DNA of 64,000 nucleotides from Blakeslea trispora (Eukaryota; Mucoromycota; Mucoromycetes; Mucorales; Choanephoraceae). A model generated the notes under the pieces. That model was not told where the DNA came from and did no database searches. It worked only from the letters and a program-made list of their open reading frames with translations. The stretch is taken from contig JAIWNE010000024.1 in the NCBI GenBank assembly GCA_025331445.1, positions 186,001 to 250,000 of the forward strand, given 5' to 3'. Shown one piece after another: positions 46,965 to 60,073 of this stretch; within the stretch, counting starts at the first letter, position 1; the number at the start of each line of letters is the position of its first letter. The position numbers were made by a program, and so were the translations under genes.

Positions 46965-48769
46965 ATGTCAAATAAACCTATAGAGAATGCATCGAAAAAG
47001 CCAAGTAAACCTTCGGCAATCTCCAAACAAGTCCTCAAGACAAATCCTATTCCACAAGCAGTACAACCCTCTCTATCAGACCAAACCGTCACAACACCTT
47101 CACCCTTACCTGTTCTCAAAGGCAAACCAACACAACCACTCAGAAGTACCAAAGTATCTCAAAAGCTCGTCTTGTTTCCTCAGTCTACAGCAGACGATGC
47201 CGAAACGAACATGAAGTCTACTTTACCTATCGAAACCGTACATCCAGAACAAGATGAGACAGAAGTCGATGAGTATGATCCTTATGTGCACGAGTTACGT
47301 CGTGTTTCAGTAGGAGAGCAACAGTGGCAGGATGAACAGAGTCAACCTCGTACAGCAGGTGTTCCATTACCTATCGAATGGACTTTTGGATCACGTACAC
47401 CTGCTGAACGCATGACAAAGGATGAAAGAGAATCAGCCATGTTGCCTCGAGCCGCTGCTTATTATACAGGTGAAGGCTATGACCTGACACGATTGAGACC
47501 ATTCTTGCGTCAACATCATCGTGTGGCACCTCGGCTGTATGATGAATGTCTCTATGCTGCCTATCATTTCCCTCTCAAGACATTACGTCCAGACAAAGAT
47601 AACCTGTTCAACATTCGCGTTCAAAGTCAGACACCGAGTCATCAGTTGACAGCAATGGATGAAGAAGAGATGGATTATGATGAAGATCATATCGGTCGAG
47701 CCATCCAGACACCTACTGTCATTCAACCTCGTCCTGGCCAACCTTTCCCTGATTACTATGATAAACCCTATCATACATCAGAAGATGCAAAAGATACCAC
47801 ACAACAAGACCTTTACCATAGGCCATTTGATCAGATACCCTCTCATGAAGATAAACAGAAGGATGCATTCGACAGTGCGGATCATGCTACTGTTGTTGAA
47901 TCGGATCCACAAGTACAGACAACTATCGTGCGTGAACCATTCAAGGGTGGTGAAGTGTTCATTTTCGATTATGGTGTGGTTGTGTTTTGGAATTTCCGTC
48001 GTGCAGAAGAGTTGTTGATGCTCGAGGATTTCATGAAATTCTCTGTGGAGCCCTTTAGAGACAATCCGGATGAAGACATGCAGATTGAAGAGATCCATTT
48101 CCAATACGATACCTCTCAGATGAAGCCTCGTATCTTTAATGACATGATTACCCTCAAGAGTGGTAACCATATGATCAAACTCACTTTATCGCATGGACTC
48201 TCTCAGAGTGCTGTCGTGGCTCGTTATGAAGATATTATGGACAAGACGATTGAAGAGACAAAACATCTACCGAAAGAAATGGCCGAGACAGGTCGATTAG
48301 GCAAAAACCGTAGTGAGATCACCAAGATCAATGGTCAATTGTTTACATTGAGAATGAATGTCAATTTAGTCTCGAATGTGTTGGGTAAAAAGAATATGAA
48401 TGAGTTGTAGAGAAAGAAAAAACACTAACATCCCTATGGATTAAGATACACCTGAAATCTTTTGGTCTGAACCTGCTTTACAGCCCATGTATACAGCCAT
48501 CCGAGAATATCTCGAGATTCCTCAACGTGCTCAAATCTTGAATGATCGTTTACGTGTCATTTCAGATCTATTGTCCATGTTGAGAGATCATTTGACAAAC
48601 TTTGGTGTGGAATATCAAACATTGATTATTATCTACTTGATCATTGTAGCTGTCATTGTTGCTTGTGTAAGTTGTGATTTTTCTCTATTGAATGATAAGC
48701 TTTTAATTGTTTTCTCTCTTTTAGTTTGAAATTGCTGTCAAAATCCTTCATTCAGTTGATTTGTTCTAA
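46965..48769 (+). CDS. RMD1/RMD8 family (DUF155) protein
   Basis: Three exons (46965-48384, 48446-48666, 48725-48769) encode 561 aa. The first 150 residues are Ser/Pro/Gln-rich and probably disordered. The DUF155 domain starts around residue 320 with GGEVFIFDYGVVVFWNFRRAEE, then EEIHFQYD, RIFNDMITLKSGNHMIKLTL SHGLSQS-like segments, HLPKEMAETGRLG, ITKINGQLFTLRMNVNLVSN and, across the intron, DTPEIFWSEPALQPMY and EYLEIPQRAQILNDRL. A single membrane helix (LIIIYLIIVAVIVACFEIAV) closes the protein, as in yeast Rmd8 and Sif relatives. In budding yeast Rmd1/Rmd8 are cytosolic or membrane proteins needed for sporulation; in animals the relative RMND1 aids mitochondrial translation. The long N-terminus and C-terminal anchor favour the Rmd8/Rmd1 branch over RMND1. 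Confidence 0.93.
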
Positions 48770-48929
48770 AAAAAAAAAGAAAGAGCTTCTATTGTTTATA
48801 GTTATCAGGATGCTTATTTTTTTTAATGAAATATACATATATATGTATGTATATATAAAGAAGAGGATTAGATATAAATATATGCGAGTGTGTGATTTTG
48901 TGTGTAAATATATAGATTCTTCTATGAAC
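48770..48929. other. AT-repeat spacer between convergent genes
   Basis: The 160-bp gap between the RMD8-type and FKS stop codons is a TATA/TATG-rich low-complexity stretch (about 48830-48915). It must contain both 3' untranslated ends. Confidence 0.5.
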
Positions 48930-51900
48930 TTAGATGGGGAGCTTTTTTACATTAACCAGACCTGATAGTAAGGATGGACCCAGGATAGCAGGGGCCGCCA
49001 CAAGGCCAACAAAGAGGAGGAACATACTATAGAACAAGATACCATAAGTAATGGCCACTCGTTTTCGCTGGCGACGTTCTTTTGCTGTCCAAATATGGCT
49101 TCGAATCTGTTTAGAAGGTCGTAACCAGAACAACATGAGTGAATGAGCAGTATTGATATAAGGTATCAGGATAAAGATGGATAGGAAAAAGAGAATCACA
49201 TGACCAAGCAAGAAGTCAGTGGCAAATTCAGTCATTTCAATGACCTTACAAATAAATTCTCTACCAGGTTGAGATAGGGCTATAAAGTAATGAGTAAGTC
49301 ATGTCATTGTCGAATGCTATTGTTTACTTACCATGCCAACCAAGCTATTGTTTTTTTTTTGATGATTGTACATAAAAGAGAAATCATGGATGAGTGATTT
49401 TGACAAAATGAATACACAAAAAAAAAGAACTTACCCCACGACCATACCACTTGCCGGTCCACCATCCACGATTGGATTCATCTTGCTTGAATTCACGCGT
49501 GAGACAGACAACAGTCAACAGTTTAAGGATAAATCGCTGAATGGCCACGATTGACACAAGCGCCAAAACTACATTTGATAACTTCCATCCTTCCAACAAG
49601 AACAAAGCCTCAAACGTAAGGATGGCACCAATCACAGACCAGGCATGAGCTAAAGCCGCCACAGTGGAACCAAATTTAACTATCCAGATACTTAAAAAGG
49701 ATCCAAGGCCGACAGAGACACCAAAAAAGATGGCAAGACCCACAATGTTGATCAAGATGGGTGCAAAGGCCATCACACCTATACGAATCAGCGCACTAGG
49801 ACCTGTTGCAGGAAGGGTAGCGTCTGTAGCATCAAAGCTCTTGATAAACGCATAAGGAATGACACACAAAAGAGCATAAAAGAGAGGCAAGATAACCTCG
49901 GACACAAAGATGGCACCTAAACCCGCACGAGGCATGTCGCCCACACTCTTGGTGGCTTCCGTAGGCTTACTGCGTTTATAACCTGTGATACGTGCTCTTG
50001 TCGATCGTGTATGGCTAATCCATGAATCTGCATGTGACTTGGAATTACCTCGAGATAACCAATGCATAAATTCTCGATAGTCCACCAGGAAATCAATAGG
50101 CGCAAACTGATTGGGATTAAAGACAAAGGGCGAGATCATCAGAGCAACCACCGTAAACCAGAAATAGATCAAGTGAGGAATCCAATAGGCAAGCGAGGCA
50201 AACAACATGACAATCAGATTTCTAGCACCCACATAGATACTGGGACCCGTAAATCGAGAATAGAGTGTGGAGAAGGGTAGACGGGAAGTGGCAAAACCAC
50301 GACCGGTACCGATATAACGAGCACCACCAAACACTAGGTTCTCAAGCACAGAGTTTGTATAGATCTGGGTCACAAAGATCTCAAACAAAGGCGAAAGTGA
50401 GATGAAATGACGACCCATACGTGACAGACTTCGCAAAAAGCCTCTTTCGGTCAGTTCTTGAAGAAAGAGCGGCAAGAAGGCAGCAAAGAAGACGGCGACA
50501 ATCGAAAGAATACAACGCTTGACCCAATCAAAGATGGGTACCAGATTATGACAGCCCTCAGGTATCAAGGGTGCATCGGGTGGTGCATCTGCATTATATT
50601 CACAGATGGTCAATGTGGAACCCATGGCACTGATGAACAAGATGGCCAACATGAACATTTGGACAGACATCATAATAAAGATATTGTTGATATGGAAACC
50701 AGGATGAGCATAATAAAAGGTCAAGAAACGATCGAGAGGTAACTGTGTACCGATATAGTAATATTCTCTTGAAAGCATCTGTTCACCCATGCCCGTACCG
50801 ATCTTGGTTGTAAAGTTCAAGATCGAACCAAAACCCAAATCACGACCTTTACCACATTGGAAATACTCTGTATGCTTGATACGTCCACCTCGTGTAAAAG
50901 CATTCATGCCTGCATAGATATCTTCGTTCAGATGAAGACCCTTTTGAGCCTTGGAGACACCTCCACGTGTCGTCATAAAGATAGCATTCAAGAAATCCGG
51001 GTGACCATAGTGAAGTTTACCACCAATCTTGGCCATGATACGTTGCGTCAAGGTACCAAACGTCTGTTCTTTACCAGCAGCCACATCACCGAGGACACCA
51101 ATGTTTTCAGAAAAGATGTATTCTCTTGCGCCCACAATCGCCACAGGGGATCGACCGTTGGATTTGGGGAAATCAGAGGCATAAGGTGAGACATTGATGG
51201 GCTCCAGCGTCTCAAACTCACCCAGGACGTTTCGAATCTTGAGGCATTCTTCCAGATAGTTGTCTTGATTGGCATCAACCAACTGAAGAAACTCACCACG
51301 ATAAAAGATGATGGCATGGTTTTGATTGTCTGATTTACCATCACCCAAGATAGGATTACCTGGTAATCGAACACGGTAACGAGGAATACGCTTTCCGTTC
51401 TCATCATGAGGACAGTGACCATCAATAAGGGCAGAGTAATAGACGATCTCGCCCTCGGGCTCGGTGGGGGGTTCTTCATCGACATAAGCGACTTGTAAAT
51501 CAGGAAAGGCCTTGAACATGAACTCGGCATCTTCAGCTTCGGATGGACTGAATTTGGCATACCGTTGCATGGCCACTAGAAATTTAAATTTGCGTCGAGA
51601 GAGTTTATCGAGATCCCGTTCAAGTGCGTCTCGATCATCACCATAGTGTAAGAGGGATTCGGGATTTTCGACGCGATAGAGCAATTTGATGGCTTTGCGA
51701 TAGTTCATGAAACCAGAAACGGTACGGTAGAGTGTCTGTGCTCTGAGTGAGGCCCAGATTCTGGTACGTAACGTATATTCGGGCTTGGAAGATTTGAAAC
51801 CAATACAATAGAAGGGCAAGTCATCGATCGCATTGCTTTTAGGCACGTCCTTTTCCATTGAACTTTGACTAGAGGCAGAAGACATGACTGAGCTTTCAGA

Positions 51901-54900
51901 TGAGTTGCCCAAAGTACGACGATCGTCATCACCCACCAACATTTTGGTGTCTTTCACAAAGTTCTCCCATTCGACTGTATGTAGTTGTTTAAGATACTCG
52001 AGCAAGGTCACCCGGGTACTTGTGTCTTCTTCTCGAATAATTTCACGAAGTGTCAATAAGATTTTTTCTCCATAATGCGGCTATTTTAAAATAGAAGATG
52101 TATTTTACGATGAGTACGAAAAAGAGATGGAAGGAAAACAAATCAATATAAATATCTCCTCGGGAACTTACGGTAAGTACGGTAAATGTTGGCATACATT
52201 CTACTGGATGAGGTGGAGGCATCGGTGTGGTCAAACTTTGAGCAAAGAATTGGATTCGACGTTCAGCTTCACCTTTTTGAGGGAAATATTCAGTCTTGAA
52301 AGATGTATCTTCCTGAGATACAAAAAAGGTAGGGATCTTGAGAGTACGTTGACCGTTCATTGGATTCAATTCCTAAAGATGTAATTAGTACGTGAAAAAA
52401 AAAGTTGCAAGGATAAAAAAAAAATTATTACTTGTTGATAGAGCATGCGTTGAGCGTGATCGACTGTAATGAGATGTTCTCGGTACATGGTAATGACAAT
52501 GGCATTCCAAATTTGTGAACAAAGAACTTTTGGCTTATACTTGACATTAATATCGCTTGTAGCTAGTAATTTGACGAAAATACGTTTAGGCAATCTAGAG
52601 AAAATGTTTCTCCATGGTGACCAAATAGAGATACCAAGATAGAAAGATCGTGCTACGGAAAAGATGGTGTTCCAGATAATGTACCAAAGATAAGTATCCA
52701 AGAAATACAGAACCAGGTCCATCAACAACATGATGAAAATAGTAATACGAGGCATTTGCTCACAAAGCATAGAACCAATCAATTTGTCATTACAGTTCGT
52801 GATGGTCATCTTACTGATCACTTGCAAAGGATCCTTGAAAGACAGGGCCAAGAAAAAATATGATTCCAGTAGCTTACAAGTAAATACACAGATCCAGAGA
52901 GACACTGACATGACTCGATCAATAGGTTTGAGCGAAGGGAAACTAGCAGTAAACCGCTCGTTTGCTAGTTGTTCGCGGGTATGCTTGGATCCACGCATGA
53001 ATAGTCGGGAAGAAGGTACGATTGATAGGAACAAGGTGGTGCCCACGCTAAACAAGAGCTGAACGATAGACACTGTCTTGGATATCCAACTCGTTCTATC
53101 CATGACCACACAGTAGAATGAAGGACCAGCATTGAGAATCATAAGGATGAACAAGAAAATGATACGGCGCATGACTTTTTTTGAATTACTCCAGCTAGCC
53201 GGCAGGTAAGCTAGTTCAGCAAACGATCCTACAAGTATCAACAAACAGGCCACAACACCACCTAAAGCAACAATGGAGATCTGAACAGAGACTTCTTGAT
53301 CCGCAATTTCCTTTTCGGGGTTCAGGTAAAGCGAATAAGCATTTGCCATGATATAGTACCAAAAGGTAACTATATGAATCACCCATACACGAGAAAAGTT
53401 GATGGAAGCATGCATCCAAGTACGTTTCTCCTTGTAGGTCTTTCGAAATGTCTTTTTCCAGTCAACATCTTTTAGAGCCATATAACGTTCATGAGGCGGT
53501 AGCTTACCCAAGCTTGAGTTCCCATTCACTTGGATTCTATCGTAGAACGAAGCATGCCAGAAAAACTGATTTACATCATCATAGCCTATCACCTGGTCAT
53601 GATCTCTTTCTCGCTTGACATATTTTCCATTCAAGAGTAAATAGGTTTGATCTCTAAAGAATTGATATAATGGTGTTACAATATGCTGAAGATAGCTTCC
53701 TTCTTCAAGATCAGGTAGTTGACTAGGGTCGCTTTGGCAATAGTAGTCATATGCCATTTTGAAAAGAAAACATAGTGTCTCTGGCGTAAAACGAACCGGT
53801 GCAGCTTCTCCCCAAAGACAGAGGTACAGAGCTAGATCACGTACCTTTTCTGGATTCGTGAGAGCCCGCATCCGAAGCGTCCATTTCTCTTCCATTCTGG
53901 ATAGCTGCTCCATTTCATCACCAATATCACTCGCAAGCTGCTTTTCTTGCTCGGTTTGATCGTACAAGTCCATCTTGGAAGCAAAAAACCATTTGCGATA
54001 ATTAGCACTTTCTCCACCAATATAGTCAGCATGTAGTGTATCCAAGGCAAGTTGGGGATTCAGTCGCGATGCACGAGAGTCCAACATGACCTTGAGGTGT
54101 TCAGACATATTATGGGTGCTGTCCCTTTGAAATCCAAATTTCTTTTGAAGTGAATCAAAGATACTGTCGAGCTGACTGAATGAAATTGGAATTGTCTCTT
54201 CAGGACCCCAGGCAGGATAGGGAGAACTTTCGGTAGCATAGCCAATCAGACTATTGGTGGTTGACTCACTGGTTGTGATGGGCTTTTGAATTGAAGCTTG
54301 GCTATCGTTTGTGCTTTTGTTTGTCTTGTTGGTGTATTTTCTGCTTTCTAAGAGCGCCAACATTGAATCTGCGGATGAAGCATATTTCAAGTATCGACCA
54401 TCATCTCCCTCTGTGAGAGCTGCTAAAACATCAATGTGGCTAGCGTCTTCTTTGGAGGGTAAGACAATCACGTTTTGCTGTTGAGCATTAGGTTGTCTTT
54501 GGTTGATTGGAGAGGTGGATGATAACGGTGTCGAGGAATTTGATTGAGACATAGGGGCGGATACATATTGTGGTGGAAACTCAAAAGAACGAGGTGTCAA
54601 GTGTTCACTTTTTTGATGTCTGTTATTATCTGGAAACAGAATGATTAGAGAATACATTCCAAGTAAAAGAGTGAGAGAAAGTGTAGATCATTGTGGGTGG
54701 AATTCCTTACCTTCAGCTGTCAATTTAGACGAGGTAGAGACTATAGATGAAGCTTCGCTTTCTGATCGAGCACTAGCTAATGAATCTGTGCTTCTATTCA
54801 TATCGCGACGACTTTCTTGTGTTTGCCCTACAATACTATTGAAATTGAAGCAATAATATATATACATCAATTATCTCATTTTTGTAATCATTCATGTTGT

Positions 54901-55101
54901 AATTTTATGTTACTTTGCATAATATGCACGGATTTCAGGAAAATCTTGTGCATGTGCTGCTGGTTTTTTTCGATGGGTATTGGTACCACTTGCGACTGAG
55001 TCTTTACTGGCATTACTATGTGTTGCAGGTAGTGCACTGTGCCCCGGTACAGTTTCATTATGACTCGTGCCGTCTTTATTCAAAGAAGCGCTCTCTTCCA
55101 T
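48930..55101 (-). CDS. FKS1: 1,3-beta-D-glucan synthase catalytic subunit (GT48)
   Basis: Large plasma-membrane enzyme that makes the wall polymer beta-1,3-glucan from UDP-glucose; target of echinocandins. Seven exons (55101-54914, 54835-54711, 54629-52432, 52372-52172, 52080-49435, 49344-49332, 49279-48930) give 1906 aa, a typical Fks length. Exon 6 is a 13-nt microexon that builds LGWHA. Order of parts: Ser-rich N-terminus; FKS1 N-terminal domain ([33 protein letters not shown]); helices with hot spot 1 FLALSFKDP (697-705); loop start [16 protein letters not shown]48 core with [71 protein letters not shown] and [20 protein letters not shown]; then C-terminal helices with hot spot 2 DWVKRCIL (1422-1429), and a tail with [12 protein letters not shown]. 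Regulated by Rho1-GTP in fungi. Whether other FKS paralogues exist cannot be told here. Confidence 0.97.
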
Positions 55102-56855
55102 GATTAGATAAAAAGCGTTAAAGACACACTATGGCAAGACGAGAAATAAGGAAAGATGGAAATAAAGAGAAAGAGGAAAAGAGATAGGGAAAGGCCGAGA
55201 ATCTCATATTGTTTAGATTGATGGTTTGTTGTAATAGATAACAAATATGAATTTGAGAGGAAAATTATGGTTGCATTTGAAACGATTTTTTTTTCATCAT
55301 TATCATAATCTGACGGTAAATTAAAGATATGCAAAAAGGAATCAACATTTGTTTTGTTTGTATACACGTGTAAATGTACTTTACTACCTCTATGATTAGC
55401 CTTATGATACAGATTCATATAAGCTTAATATGACTATTGATCTAGTAAAACAAATAAAACAATAAAGACTCAAGATATTGGAACGTATTCAAGAAGTAAA
55501 AAGCAAAAAAGAAGAACAATCAAGCAATCTGATTGAGATCTACAATTGACGAGGTTTTATTATTGTTATTTTGTATTTAGATCAGCTTCCTTTAAGGCAA
55601 CTACATGAACTGATGATACAAATATACTGGAAAGCTAAAAAAAAAAAGAGAGGTAACAGTATGATACGAGTTTCTCTTTTTACATTAGAAAGGTGAGCGA
55701 AATTCAAATACAGTGTTCCAATTACTTTTCATCTGTCATTTATATGAGGAAGTAGATTCCAAGGTGCTTGAATGCCATTTTTATTGAACATCATTTAATA
55801 ACAAACACAATGAGTTCAAAGCTTTGATCATCTTCAAGAAAAAAAAATGGAAGCTGTAAGTAAATGAGAAAGGCTAATACAGATGAAACAGCAGAAACAT
55901 ATGCTGTCAAATAACTCAATTCAAAATTGAACGGTCCCCATCATTAAACTAAGCAGTACTGATAGTGGTATCAAAGCATACGGCTACACTTTCACCAAGT
56001 CATTTTTGAGAGCAAAGAAAGAAAACAAGAAGCAATTGAAACCAAAGGATGCGGAAAAATATATTCCTCTTCACTTATAGGAGCTGAACATGATTGAGCA
56101 ACTTAAAGATTTTGTAAACACCTGCCTTGGTGTCTTTAAGCTTATACTTAATCTTTGCATCTCTATAGAATAACATGTTACCTAAAAAAAGAATAACTGC
56201 TTCTAACTGAAAAGCGCAACCTTTGCCTTGTCTTTGTATTTGTTATAATTTTAAAAACAAGTATATTAACCTAGCTGACAAAAAAGATTAAAAAAAGATA
56301 GAAGAATGTTTGATTATTAACAGTTTTTGCATAACGGATATCATAGTGGATTATCCTGATGAATACTATCGAGACAAAAAAAAAAGCATATAGGTAAAAA
56401 AAAAAAAAAAAAAAAAAGAAGTCTAAGGCTCTTTTAGAATGTAGATGTTCTCAAGTTAATATCAAGTGTAGCCACAGATAATCAATACTCTACTGTCTAT
56501 TAGGAGATGTTATATCTTACACATTTCCACAAGTTGACTAATATGTGACATGAAACATAAAAACGCAATCTCAAGCTACTGATTGTTCTCAAATTGATAG
56601 AACCATCGCTGGATATAGACTCCAAGAAATGATAGGAAATAGTTTGAGTGTATCTACATCCTTTGCAGTCTCCAGCAAATATGCTTTGGTTGAAAGCAAA
56701 CTCAAATTCCAAGTTAAATTTAGCTTCAGCTGAGTAAACAGGGGAATAGGCCCAGAAACAAGCCACTAAGTTAGCATGATTCATAGCATCTTTCTACAAG
56801 TTTCCATTTTCTATTTTTTTCCCTTTCTTTTTTTTTTCTTGTCTTGATTAACAAT
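55102..56855. other. Intergenic between divergent FKS and TIM50, no gene seen
   Basis: About 1.75 kb of AT-rich DNA shared by two divergent promoters. It has an A22 run at 56396-56417 and several shorter A/T tracts. Frames up to about 100 codons on the minus strand (55104-55418 and 56500-56784) show no motif; the first would overlap the FKS leader. Pyrimidine-rich DNA (56811-56843) leads into the TIM50 start. Confidence 0.5.
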
Positions 56856-58615
56856 ATGTTTCGACGTTCTATTCTTCAACTGCAGCGATCAGCTAATGCA
56901 ACAGTAAGAAGAGCTTATAGCACTACACCGGAGCAAACACCTGCTACCGCTGGACTCGCTGAACAAGCTTTAGCTCAGAAAACAGGAGGTCAATCGAGAG
57001 CTACGCTTCCAAAAGGTGAAAAGAAGCCTACCAAAGTCAAGTCTGACAAGAAGGATCGATACATGGCTGCTTTGAGTGCCGGTGCTGTTGCTGGTCTCGG
57101 ATTAGGTGGTCTGTTCTATTTCGGTAAGTTTTTATTGTTGTATGAGCCGAGAAAATGAATAGAGAGAGATAATGAACAAAAACACATAATAATAGGTCGC
57201 CCTTTCGAGGATGGCAGAGAAGACAAGGTAATGGTTCGAAAAAGAAAGAACAAATGATGTAGACACAGCAATTGACATGGCATTTTTAGTATGTTGAAGA
57301 GAATTCCTTTGCAGCTATGTATAAGCGCTCTTTAGATCGATTCAACGAGTTCCAAAAGGTAACAAATGGCTTGAAGCAGTAAAGAGCTCGATGGAAGGAA
57401 GTCTCACCTCTCTTTTTTTGTTTGTTTTAAAAAGAACATGCATGATCCTGTTTGGGACAAGCTTCTTCCCGATCCATTGCCTTACCCATACAACCGCCCT
57501 TATACCTTAGTCATTAACTTGGATGAAACATTGGTTTACTCTTACTGGGATGTGAGTAGTAACATATATAGGTTTTGGTTGTTCTTGTTTTTTGTTACTG
57601 ACGACATGCATATAGAAAGATCACGGTTGGCGTCATGCCAAGAGACCTGGTGTCGATTACTTTCTCAATTACCTTTCACAATTCTTTGAAATCGTTATCT
57701 TTACTTCTCAGCCCTCTATGGTAAATTGCACCTCGAAGTCGCTTTCTCTATACTTTCTCTAATTAATTCTTTGTCATACAGAATGCCGTACCTCTTATAG
57801 AAAAACTCGACAGATATCAATCTGCTGTTTATAGACTTTATCGTGAAGCCACACGCTATGTAGACGGAAAGTACATTAAGGATTTGTCTCATTTAAATCG
57901 TGACTTGAGTAAGGTCATTATCATGGACTCAAATCCCGAATCATTCAGCTTGCAGCCTGAAAACGGTATTGCTTTAAAGCCATGGAAGGGCGAACCTGGA
58001 GACAACGGTCTTTTAGAATACATTCCTTTCTTTGAAGGTAAGCTCATCGCTTTCTATCCTTTCTTTCTTAAATGAACCATTCAACTCACCTGGTCAAAAC
58101 AGCTCTTATCTACTCCTCCCCTTCGGATGTTAGAGATGTTATTGCATCATTCCAAGGAAAGCATATCCCTACTGAATGGGCTAGACGTGAAAGCATTATG
58201 GAAGAAGAGCGTATAAAGCAATGGGAAATGGAGCATAGTCAAAAGCCAGCTCGCAACCTAGGCTCTCTCTTTGGCAGCGGTGGTGCTGTTCAATCTCAAG
58301 GCCCACCTCCTTCTCCACGAGAAATCTTCAGACAACAATGCAGAGAAGGATATGCTGCTCAGTTCGAACAACAAAAGAAGTTTATTGAAGAAGCTGAAGC
58401 AGAGAACATGGAGAGACAGGCACAAATGATGAAGGAAATGAAGATGTCTGTTTGGGATTTGATGGCACAAGTTGCTTCTGTAAGTATGAAATATGCCTTG
58501 ATTTTGATTTAGTACTAACAAGGCATTGGTTTATTTGAAATAGGGTCAACCAATGGAAGTTTCACCTCCTAGTGCTGAAGGTCAACCACAACAACCACAA
58601 CAACCACAGCAATAA
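56856..58615 (+). CDS. TIM50: Mitochondrial import receptor subunit TIM50
   Basis: Inner-membrane component of the TIM23 translocase; receives preproteins in the intermembrane space. Eight exons (56856-57123, 57196-57227, 57290-57358, 57435-57551, 57616-57720, 57782-58037, 58103-58479, 58544-58615) give 431 aa. The start [22 protein letters not shown] is an Arg-rich presequence. A Gly-rich transmembrane helix follows ([18 protein letters not shown], residues about 73-90). The NIF/HAD-like domain has [71 protein letters not shown] and [17 protein letters not shown]. The first Asp of the HAD signature is Asn (NLDET), so a true phosphatase is unlikely, as in other Tim50 proteins. The C-terminus has coiled-coil ([19 protein letters not shown]) and a repeated QPQ tail. 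Confidence 0.96.
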
Positions 58616-59271
58616 TTACAACAATGTATCATGTATTATTCATAAAACACTTAATATTTCTATTTTTGTTTTTTTATAAAAGTTCTTGTATTAAAACCAA
58701 TCAATGTGGCACACTTTGAAGGCGAGACAGCGCTTCTTGTGTAATTTTCGTTGATAGTTAAACAAAGGAGTTTTCTTTTGTGCTTTGCATATTTTTGGAT
58801 CATAAAAATTGCTTTAGAGCAGTGAGGACAAAAAAAACTGAGCTAACCTAATGGAGATTTGATGTTGACCGATCAAGTTTATTGAGACCAAAATAAAGAT
58901 AAACAATCGATTTGTTGTATATTTGCCTGTTTTTTTTTCTTTTTCTTTTTTTTTCTTCATTTGAGGCATGGTGGACTATAGCTATCCATAAGATACTAAA
59001 TAAATGCAAAGAAAATCGAAATTATAGCCTTGCAGCTTGTTGATTGTAACAACAAAGGTTAGAATTACCAAGACTTTTTTTTTAAAAAAAAACAAAAGCA
59101 TTTTTAATATGGCTTCCTGTTTCGACTTCTGCTTGAATCACATTGTTATCCACTGACATACAGGTCTCTTACTATCAGAGGTCTTCGATTAGCATCCAGC
59201 ATTTTTACCAGCATACTTGGGTATCTATTCTTTAGTCTCAAGTGATGCTAAAAGGCAGTGCTGTGTTTATC
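58616..59271. other. Spacer, no gene seen
   Basis: AT-rich DNA downstream of TIM50 with long T and A runs (around 58930-58960 and 59071-59095). No protein-like frame. Confidence 0.5.
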
Positions 59272-60073
59272 CTAAGATATGAGGATTCTGAAAAAAGAAT
59301 AGACATCTTTACCACCTTTTAACAGTCGAATTCTCATATCACTTGCAATTACTGTGAGACATGGGAATGAAATTGCTTTTGCTATGCTTTGATGCGCAGA
59401 AGAAATACAAGTTTTGCTCGTATGTCCAGGATTGCCAATCAGACCAATTTTAGATTTTGCAATTTCGTTGGAAGAAACCAAAAAACGTATGGTTTTTTGT
59501 ACAACAGCTGTTGGTTCCCATTGAAGGCAAACTGCCCCCGAAAAGGATTCATGATAGATATGACACTATAAAGTTACTATAAGCGATGCTGTCATTTGTT
59601 CTTGAATCTTTGAAGCATTTAGCTCCATAAACATGACATAGAATAATACAGATGCAGTATGTCTCGACTAACACATGCTTTTCAACAGCATTTCGTTTCT
59701 GCAACTCATTTGACTCATCATGTATAGGCTTTTGGGGGGATAAGAATTTTCCTGATATTCAATATAAAATAAGTATCCATCTAGTGGTTATAAGTCATTA
59801 CTTTTATTCTGTAAAGATGAATCTACTTTGTCGTCAATAGAGGTGAAACAAAAGGCATAGTTGCAAGATTGAATGTTTCATCTAGTTGTTTTTCTTTCTT
59901 TCTAATTCCCTCAAAAAGCTAGCAACTAATCCAGGATCTAAAGAAAGAGTATTGACACTATATTGTCCTTTATTGTTATTTGGTTTGTCATCTACCTCTG
60001 TTAATGCATCATAATATATGCATTGGGTCTTCCCAAATTCACAAAAACAATCTGTTTCAGCCAAATAAATCAT
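59272..60073 (-). pseudogene. Coding remnants of an unrecognised gene
   Basis: Two minus-strand blocks look like protein but the DNA between them is full of stops. Upstream block 60073-59882: MIYLAETDCFCEFGKTQC, ALTEVDDKPNNNKGQYSVNT and DPGLVASFLRELERKKNN. Downstream block about 59535-59272: CLQWEPTAVVQKTIRFLVSS, KIGLIGNPGHTSKTCISSAH and VIASDMRIRLLKGG, then a stop. No motif that I know. The distance (about 350 bp) is too long for this genome's usual introns, so a decayed or rearranged gene is more likely than a working one. Confidence 0.35.

Noticed and set aside
49664..51189. Plus-strand frames opposite FKS
   Set aside because: Shadow frames of the GT48 core; no independent features.
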